Shown here: positions 34,916-42,000 of the stretch, piece after piece
Position numbering within the stretch: the first letter of the stretch is position 1
How the letters are laid out: every line of letters starts with the position of its first letter
NCBI GenBank assembly: GCA_023382975.1
Contig: JAHDXO010000041.1
Coordinates: forward strand, 1 to 64,000
DNA: 64,000 bases
DNA from: Pirellulaceae bacterium
GTDB lineage: Bacteria; Planctomycetota; Planctomycetia; Pirellulales; Pirellulaceae
Direction of reading: 5' to 3'
The notes under the pieces: model-generated
Database searches by the model: none
What the model was told of the DNA's origin: nothing
The model's input: the letters and a program-made list of their open reading frames with translations, nothing else
Position numbers and translations under genes: made by a program

Positions 34916-37327
34916 TCATCTTCGATCGCCCACCGCTCGCTGAACGCCAAGAGAACGTAGCTGTTCCCACGGCGCATCAATTCGACGTGTCTGCCATAAG
35001 AACAGTTGGCTCTCGACAGCGAGTCCGAGTGACTGCGAATCGTTCGAAAACCGAAAGAACCAAGCGTCCCTGTTCTCGCTTCCCTCGTCGCGTCTCTTGT
35101 CGAAGGCATTCACGGAAATCCGTCGCCGATATCGCTGTTCGCGCGAAACGGGATCCCACAGAACCAATTCGGAATATCTGCTGGAATCGGAGGTATGCAG
35201 CCCAACCGCCGCGAGCGTGCGTCCGTCTGGAGAAAACGCCCAGAGGTCCATACCCTGCGTACTGCCCTGGAGTTCGACGCGTTCCCCACCACGAAAGAAT
35301 CGCCATTCATGATTGGGCTCCTTTTCTGGACAGGCCACGCGAAAGACCTTCATGAGCCCGTCGCGCGACTCGGCCATCAGTTCTCTGCCGTCTTGAGTGT
35401 CAGTGGCCGAGACTTCTTTCCCCGCGTCAATAGAGAACCCCAACTGGCGCAGTTCGCCTGGCAGTTCATATCCAGATGGAGATTCAAACGACAATCTTCG
35501 CGGCACTTGCGCTCCCGGCAGTTCATATCCGGATGGAGATTCGAGCGACCACCTCCGCGGCACCTGCGCCACATCAAGGAATGCCACATCTGCCAAGCCA
35601 TCGCCGAACAACAATATATCATCCGTTGGCCAGAATCGTAGAATTTGGCCCCAGCCGGCGGGTTTGATCTGTGCAACTAAGGTCGCTGCCTCGACGTCCC
35701 AAATGTTCACGTAAGGATCCATCCGGCCACCTACGTGTCGCGTAGCCAGGAGCGCACCGCTAGAGGAAAACGAGACAGCACCGAATTCTCCTTCGTTTCC
35801 CTGGTCTGTTTCATACGTTCTGGTTTCGAATCGGGCGACTTGAGAGATGTCATCGGAACGGTATTTCTCGCGAATGTGAAGCTCCGTTATGTTGCGGATA
35901 TTCGGCGCAACTGCGATTTGCCATCGGGAGGCCACGGAGGCGCAAAGAGTCCCTTCTATTTCCAGAGTCTTCTTCACCCCGTACTCGTGTTCGTCGGGCA
36001 TTCTGAATTCAATGGTTCTAGAATGGCTCCCTACGAATAGGACAGTGGCACCATCCCAATTCTTCCCGAACGCGACGGTAACAGCTGGGGCTTGCGAGGC
36101 GAACTCAATCTCTTCGAGCGTTTTGGAATCGTCCGACATTCGTGCTACGAAGACTCGACCGTGATTCGTGCAAAATGCTAAGAATGCCGCGTCCCACGAA
36201 AAGGCGAGGCAGACAGCTATACCGTCCGGCGGTTGATACGTGCGGAGAATCCTGCCGGAGCGTACATCAAATACAGTGACTTCGTTGCTATCGGCCCATG
36301 CAACATGCGTCGAGCGAGGCGAAACCTCGCAGGTAACCACCGAGTCGTTCAAGATCGGCAGCGGAACAGGTGTGGCTCGTTCCGAAAGAACGTAGGGTCC
36401 AATGCTCTCCGTCCAAGGGAATGCAAACTGGCCCTGCAACATGGTAGACCACTGGCGAGGACTGACGTCGAGGCTTTTTCCCAAAATCGTATCTCTAGAA
36501 GCGCGGCGATTTACCCAGCGCCAGTTGAAATCGAGGAGTTCTTCACGGCGGGCCGAATGTAGGATTGATAGGCTTGTCGACGGATCAATCGCTTCTGTGA
36601 TGTCCGCTACGGCGACTTGCGAGTTGTAGGCACGGCGGGTTGCTCTTGCCTCATTCTCCCTCGCGTCTTTTTTCGCGGCCAAGGCGTTAATCCACGACAC
36701 GCCGGCAAAGATGGAAAAAGCCACGAGCAAGCACAAAGCAGTGGTCGTCAACACAAACCGAAGTCTCCGGCGCCTCATGATACCATGCGTCGCTGCCAAA
36801 TCGTTAACAATCTGGGGTGGTGGGCCTTTCAACAGGTTGTCGCTCCTGTCCTCGATGTGGAGCTTAGAGTTGGGAAACCGATCGAGGACTCTCGATGTCG
36901 CTTGGCCTGCCGTTCTTTCCGCGTCAAAGAGCTCATCGAAAAAAATCGGGATGATCTGCCGGCCTCGATCGGTGAATAGGACGACTTCTCGCTCAACGGG
37001 CCTCGATTCGAAGACGGCTTCCCGGGTTGCGATCAGAACCAGTCGCTGTGTGTTGTAAAGGGCGATTTCGCCAACCTTTTTCCAGTCGTCGCCCATGGCA
37101 TATTCCGCGCGGTCAAGGAAGACTTCGTAGCCCTTTTCCCGCAGGCGGGCTGCCAGATTCACAGCGTAGGTGCCGCCGCTGGCCCAGTGGTACGAAATGA
37201 AGAAATCGTAACCGCAGAGCCAGTTCGTCAAACGTTGAACGTTTGCGGCCAGGAAGCGAACGGGCCACACAGCGTTTCTGACTGGCGTCCCATTGCTTGG
37301 TGGTGAATTTCGTTCAATCTCATTCAT
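34916..37327 (-). CDS. TIR domain protein with transmembrane helix and beta-propeller
   Basis: An 803-residue protein. The TIR domain (about 38-135) has C-G-Y-D-F-F-I-S-Y-H, E-V-F-L-D-R and, where most NADase TIRs have W-x-x-x-E, the sequence P-V-E-R-E with E114 kept but tryptophan replaced by proline. One transmembrane helix (190-214) follows a basic stretch. Residues 300-800 are weak WD40-like beta-propeller repeats (for example W-A-F-S-P-D-G-R-T-L-A-A-V-G). ATG 37327 is chosen for its GGAGG with eight-base spacing; an in-frame ATG lies ten codons upstream. A 57-bp in-frame tandem duplication lies inside the propeller. Confidence 0.85.
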   Translation of the reverse strand: MNEIERNSPPSNGTPVRNAVWPVRFLAANVQRLTNWLCGYDFFISYHWASGGTYAVNLAARLREKGYEVFLDRAEYAMGDDWKKVGEIALYNTQRLVLIATREAVFESRPVEREVVLFTDRGRQIIPIFFDELFDAERTAGQATSRVLDRFPNSKLHIEDRSDNLLKGPPPQIVNDLAATHGIMRRRRLRFVLTTTALCLLVAFSIFAGVSWINALAAKKDARENEARATRRAYNSQVAVADITEAIDPSTSLSILHSARREELLDFNWRWVNRRASRDTILGKSLDVSPRQWSTMLQGQFAFPWTESIGPYVLSERATPVPLPILNDSVVTCEVSPRSTHVAWADSNEVTVFDVRSGRILRTYQPPDGIAVCLAFSWDAAFLAFCTNHGRVFVARMSDDSKTLEEIEFASQAPAVTVAFGKNWDGATVLFVGSHSRTIEFRMPDEHEYGVKKTLEIEGTLCASVASRWQIAVAPNIRNITELHIREKYRSDDISQVARFETRTYETDQGNEGEFGAVSFSSSGALLATRHVGGRMDPYVNIWDVEAATLVAQIKPAGWGQILRFWPTDDILLFGDGLADVAFLDVAQVPRRWSLESPSGYELPGAQVPRRLSFESPSGYELPGELRQLGFSIDAGKEVSATDTQDGRELMAESRDGLMKVFRVACPEKEPNHEWRFFRGGERVELQGSTQGMDLWAFSPDGRTLAAVGLHTSDSSRYSELVLWDPVSREQRYRRRISVNAFDKRRDEGSENRDAWFFRFSNDSQSLGLAVESQLFLWQTRRIDAPWEQLRSLGVQRAVGDRR
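35461..35577 (-). repeat. 57-bp tandem duplication inside the TIR-propeller gene
   Basis: Two adjacent 19-residue units, A-Q-V-P-R-R-[WL]-S-[LF]-E-S-P-S-G-Y-E-L-P-G, are encoded by near-identical 57-base segments. Boundaries are approximate. A recent in-frame duplication within the propeller. Confidence 0.7.
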
Positions 37328-37347
37328 GAATGCTGCCTCCAGCCCCT

Positions 37348-37592
37348 TCAGCACCATCGCGACAATTCGTCGATATCCCCGGTTTGGAAGAACTTGACCC
37401 GCGTGCCGGTCGCATCGTAGAGCACCTCTTCCACCCATTCTCCATCGCAATCCGCTCCCGGAAGTCCTGCTGCAATTCCGGCATGATCCGATCGTCATGC
37501 AGAAACCGACGCGATTCGTGGTCGTCAACAAGCTCGACTGGGCCCGGGAAGGGCGACGGAACTTGTCGCGGTCGGCCGAAAGCCGATTCCAA
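37348..37592 (-). pseudogene. possible frameshifted small gene upstream of the TIR-propeller gene
   Basis: In one minus-strand frame (from TTG 37592) the sequence reads coherently to R-E-R-I (V-D-D-H-E-S-R-R-F-L-H-D-D, then M-P-E-L-Q-Q-D-F-R-E-R-I). From about 37445 the protein-like signal moves to another frame, E-W-V-E-E-V-L-Y-D-A-T-G-T-R-V-K-F-F-Q, ending D-I-D-E-L-S-R-W-C before the stop at 37348-37350. A single-base indel near 37440-37450 would join them into one short protein. No family recognised; it could also be chance. Confidence 0.3.
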
Positions 37593-37825
37593 ACCGTTCC
37601 TTCACCCCTCCAATCTTCTTATGGCATTCGGAGGCCGATTCGGACAACGATCTTGCTGAAAAACTCGAAATTCCTGAGATTCGGCCCTTATAGGTCGAAC
37701 GAGCAGAAGTTGTTTGACGGTTGGGCTTTCGGGCATGACGCCCGTCGCATTCTCCGTGGAATCACGGCCTGATGCCGCCTCGTCTGAGGGGTGTGGAATG
37801 GCGTCCGCCATTTGCCGAATGATGC
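37593..37825. other. 233-base gap in the conflict region
   Basis: Nothing supported. Together with the frameshifted stretch above it makes a 498-base gap without an intact gene between the SLOG and TIR-propeller genes. Confidence 0.5.
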
Positions 37826-38728
37826 CTACGCGGTGCTCCCCAGTCCTTTGACGACCAACGCGACCATCTCGTCGAGGTTGCAGGTTTCGAACAGACGCTG
37901 GTTATCGTCGTCGCTCAGGCCGTTGTTCAGACCGCGGACTCCGGCTCGATGAAGGTCGTTCGCGATCGCTTGGTAATCGACCGGCGAGTCCGGGGCGAGC
38001 GACTGGGTGTCGAGCAGCTCCGCGTAGACGGGATCGGATTGGCGGTGGTGTTCGACGGTTAGACCCGGCGGGGTTGAGCCGCGGATCGCTTCGATGATGG
38101 CCGCAGTGCAGCCGCCGAAGCCGCCGAGCAGGTACACGGGCTTGCCGGCGGTGATGGCCAGATGCGCTTCCTCGACCAGGCCGGGATACTTGCCTTTGAA
38201 TCCCGTCACACGACCGCCGAGAAAAATCCGAGCGTCGGTCTCGTCGTTCATCCGCCGTCGCATGGCCGTCAGACAGCGGGACCACACCCGGCGACCCGCC
38301 GCCGTATCGGGCGCGATGAACGTTCGGGCGTCGATGCCCAGATCGTCCGGAGGCGGAACTTCGATGATTTGGGCAACGGCTTTCAAGGCCTCGCGGTCTG
38401 CCGTATCAAGCGACAGGTACAGGGGCCAAGCCAAGTAGTTGCGGATCCGCTCCGCATTCGGCGTGTCCGGCAAATCGTAGGTCCGCAGCAGATCGAACAG
38501 CGTTTGGGAAAATCCCGCCACGCGATGATCGCCGCCGTAGGCCAAGCTTGCTCCGGCCGCCAGCAGTTGGCGGGCGATCTCGACGAAGGCACCGTCCAAC
38601 TGCGTGTGGCTCAATCCGCGGGCCGCCAGCTCATCGTCGGGACTCTCGGAAATCGAGATGCCGATGCGCAGACGGCTGAGCGCAAGGGCGTTCTGATCGT
38701 TGGGCCGGCTGGATTCGGGGGTCAGCAT
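37826..38728 (-). CDS. SLOG-superfamily nucleotide-binding protein
   Basis: A 300-residue Rossmann-like protein with the pattern of the SLOG (SMF/DprA-LOG) families: I-G-I-S-I-S-E-S-P, then a segment G-A-S-L-A-Y-G-G-D-H-R near residue 60, and a second half with F-L-G-G-R-V-T-G-F-K-G-K-Y-P-G-L-V-E-E-A and K-P-V-Y-L-L-G-G-F-G-G-C-T. SLOG domains bind nucleotides or ADP-ribose-like ligands; ThsA of Thoeris uses one to sense a TIR product. Family assignment is recalled; the exact subfamily is uncertain. AAGGAG lies nine bases before ATG 38728. A 7-bp hairpin (38767-38788) lies in its leader. Confidence 0.75.
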   Translation of the reverse strand: MLTPESSRPNDQNALALSRLRIGISISESPDDELAARGLSHTQLDGAFVEIARQLLAAGASLAYGGDHRVAGFSQTLFDLLRTYDLPDTPNAERIRNYLAWPLYLSLDTADREALKAVAQIIEVPPPDDLGIDARTFIAPDTAAGRRVWSRCLTAMRRRMNDETDARIFLGGRVTGFKGKYPGLVEEAHLAITAGKPVYLLGGFGGCTAAIIEAIRGSTPPGLTVEHHRQSDPVYAELLDTQSLAPDSPVDYQAIANDLHRAGVRGLNNGLSDDDNQRLFETCNLDEMVALVVKGLGSTA

Positions 38729-39062
38729 GAGTACGTGCTCCTTGAGTCAAAGCCAGAAATGACCGTCGTCGGGCTGAAAATCCCGACGCACCTTCAGAAC
38801 TCCTGATATGGCGGGAAAATATGGTGACCCAGAACGCAGAGGAACGAAGAACGCAAAGGGGGAATTCTCTGCGCTCTTCGCTTCTTTGCGTTTAGGCTGA
38901 TCTCACTCGATTCTCACGCGGCCACATGCGATTCGCCCGAGTTTCTCGTGTCTTCGGACGGCGGATCAGAGGTTCTGACTTCGAAGTATTCTACCCTCCC
39001 TTGTCACCGGCGGGAGGGTGGCGCAAGTTGCAGTGGCCCCGATAAGATCCGCCCTGCTGTGT
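38729..39062. other. 334-base region between the kinase and SLOG genes
   Basis: No gene. Contains the 7-bp hairpin 38767-38788 in the SLOG leader, the 26-bp imperfect inverted repeat at 38833-38892 and an ACCCTCCC/GGGAGGGT stem (38993-39000 with 39012-39019) 44 bases beyond the kinase stop. No run of Ts follows the stem on the transcribed strand, so termination is not certain. Confidence 0.6.
38833..38892. repeat. 26-bp imperfect inverted repeat
   Basis: Left arm 38833-38858 (AACGCAGAGGAACGAAGAAC...) pairs with right arm 38867-38892 with about five mismatches around an 8-base loop. It sits in the leader of the SLOG gene, or at the end of the kinase transcript. Confidence 0.6.
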
Positions 39063-42000
39063 TCAGCGGGTCGCGGTCCCGGCCGGCTTCACCGGCGCCG
39101 TCTCGTTCGTCGCGTTGGGTTCGCGCCAGCCTTGGGTGAGCCAAAGGATGGCGGTGCCGTCGCGGCTGCCGGTCAAGGCGAAGCGGCTGTCGGGCGAGAA
39201 CCCTACGGCGGTGACCTCTTGCAGGTGTCCCTTCAGCGTCATGATCTCCTGCCCGGTCGTCGCGTCCCAGAGGATGGCCGTGTAGTCCTTGCTGCCCGTC
39301 AAGATGCGTGTCGACATTTCATCCGGCAGGAACGCGACCGAAGTGATGCCCGCGGTATGGCCACCGAGCGTATGGATCTTCGCCGGCGGATTTTGCTGCA
39401 GATCCCAAACGATGGCCGTGTTGTCGTCGCTTCCGGTGACCAACCGCTGGTCGTCCGTGGAAAAGGCGGCTTGCAGCACGGCAAGATCGTGTCCGCGCAG
39501 CACGAGCCGTTCCTTGCCCGTGGCGGTGTCCCACAGACGCGCCGTCGTGTCTTCGGACGAGGTGACGATCTGCGTCCCGTCGTGCGAGAAGGCGCCGTGC
39601 AACACGGGGCCGGTGTGCCCGCTCAGCGTTCGCTCCAGTTGCCAAGTGCCAACCGTCCAGAGCTTGGCCGTGCCGTCGTCGCTGACGGTCAAGATGCGTT
39701 GGCCATCCGGCGAGAATACGGCCCCGTTGACTCGACCCTGGTGCTGATCGGCCAGCGAATCTTGTTCTCGTCCCAGCTTGCGAACCGTTTGGCGCGTTTG
39801 GGCGTCCCAGATGCGGGCCGAGCGATCCCAGCTTGCGGTCACCACCCAGCGGCCGTCGGGGGAAAGGTCGGCGGACGCGACGGACCCGTGCGGACTGAAC
39901 ACCATCAACTCCCGTTCGCCCGGCAGCGCGGCGCGGCGCAGATCCCAGAGCCGGGCCGAGTCGCCGCCGGCCGTAGCCACTTGGTTGCCCTGCCCCGAGA
40001 AACTGGCAGCCCAGACGATTCCGCGGCGACGTCCGCCGAAATCCAGAAACGGACCCAGACGGTTCTGCTCCTGAGGGAAGGTGATCTCGCGGCCGTCGCG
40101 CAGATCCCAGCAGCGCACCACCCGGTCCTCGGCGGCGACCGTCAATCCGGTTTCGCCATCAGGCGACAGGGTGACCGAGACCACGATACGGACCAGTCGA
40201 TCCGGCGCGATCTCCAGTGCCTTGGACAACGAGGCGAGAATCTCCGGCGCGCCGTCGCGGTCGGCGGCCAACAGTTCGGCGATCACCGCTTGGTCAACGC
40301 GGCTGGCCACCGCCAATTGCCGCTCGTCCCAGCCGACTTCCTGCATGGCCTGACGCAGGTTTTCCGCGACGGCGGCTCGGCCGCCTCGTACGGGCAGCGA
40401 CCGGACGACGGTCGCCTGGTCCACGTCCCACAGACGCACCAGGCCGTCCGTGCAGCTTGTCAGTGCGAGTCGCCCGTCCCGACTGACCGACATCGACACG
40501 ACCGCTCCGGGATGCTCCAAACGCAGCGTATCGATCTCGCGGCAATCGGGCAGTTGCCATTGGCGGACACTGCGATAGTCGTTGGCCGTCAACAACCGCT
40601 GACCGTCCGGCAAAAAGACGGCCGCGTGGATCGGGCCGTCATCCGAGAATCGGCGGCGCTCTTGGCCGGTTGCCCGGTCCCACAGGATGCAGCGGCCGTT
40701 GCGGTCGCCGGTGAAGAGCCATTGGGCATCGGGCGAAATCGCCACCGCCGTGACTTCGGAATCGTGGCCCCGCAATTCGCGGATTTGCTCGCCGCTTGCG
40801 CCGTCCCACAGTTGCGCGATCCAGCCGCTCTGGCCCTGGTCGTCCTTGACCAGATTGCCGCCCGTCAGAATCCAGCGGCCATCCGGCGAAACCGAGGCGG
40901 CGCCGTGCAGGCCCGTGCCCATCAGCCGCAGTTCGACCTGTTCGCTGCCGGTGGCCACGTCCCAGATCCGCGTCGAGTTATCCAGCGCCGAGGTCAGCAG
41001 ACGCGTGTCCTGCTGGAAGAACGTCACGGTCGAGGTGGTGAATTCGTGGCCCTCGCGGAACATCCTCGTTTCCTGGCCGCTAACGGCGTCCCAAAGCTTG
41101 GCCGACCGGTCGCGGCTGGCGGTGATCACTTGCCGACCGTCGCGCGAGAACGAGGCGGCCAAGATGGCATCCAGATGCCCGTCCAGAATCTTGCCGCGCA
41201 GCACGCGAGCCTCCTCGTAGCCGTCGATGTCCCAGAACCGGACCGTCTTGTCGTGGCTGGCCGAGACGGCCACTCGGTCATCGTCGGTGAACCGGCAACT
41301 GAGCACGCCGCCGCCGTGGCCGCGCAGCGACTTGATCAGTTGGCCGGCCGGCACGTCCCAAACATTGACCGCGTTGTCCTGGCAGCCGCTCAACAGGATC
41401 GTGCCGTTGGCCGAGAAAGCCAGACTCCGCACGGCGGCACGGTGTCCCTTCAATTCGACGAACGGCTGCGGTGTCGTGCGTTCGCCCTGGATCACCGCCT
41501 CGTAGTCGAACGGCTGGATCTCGTCCGGATTCCACAGCAGGACGCGGCTGTCCAAGCCTCCCGACGCGACCATGGGCGGATCGGCGACGGGCGAGAATTC
41601 GGCGATGTAGACGGGCGCTTGACTGTCGCCGCGGCGATGTCCCATGAAAGGCGGCCCGACGGGCTGCCCCGTCTCGACCGACCAGATCAACACCGTCCCG
41701 TCGTGGCTGGCGGTGACGATGCGCCGCTCGTCCGGCGAGAACCGGGCGGACCACACCCACCAGTCGTGTCCGGCAAAGGTCTGCAGGACGCGCCCGCTCG
41801 CCACGTCCCAGAGCCGCGCGGTGTTGTCGTACGAACTGGTCAATAGCCGCTGGCCGTCGCGCGAAAAGCGGACGCTCAACACCGTATCGTCGTGCCCGTC
41901 GAGCCGCCGGACCAGTTGCCCGGTATCGGCATCCCACAACCGCAGGAAGCCTCCCGCGCGGTCGCTGCTGCCGGTGGCCAGCAGCCGACCGTCGGGCGAA

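Noticed and set aside
39018..41846. 942-codon plus-strand frame opposite the WD40 region
   Set aside because: Antisense shadow of the repeated WD40 coding sequence; its periodicity mirrors the blades.
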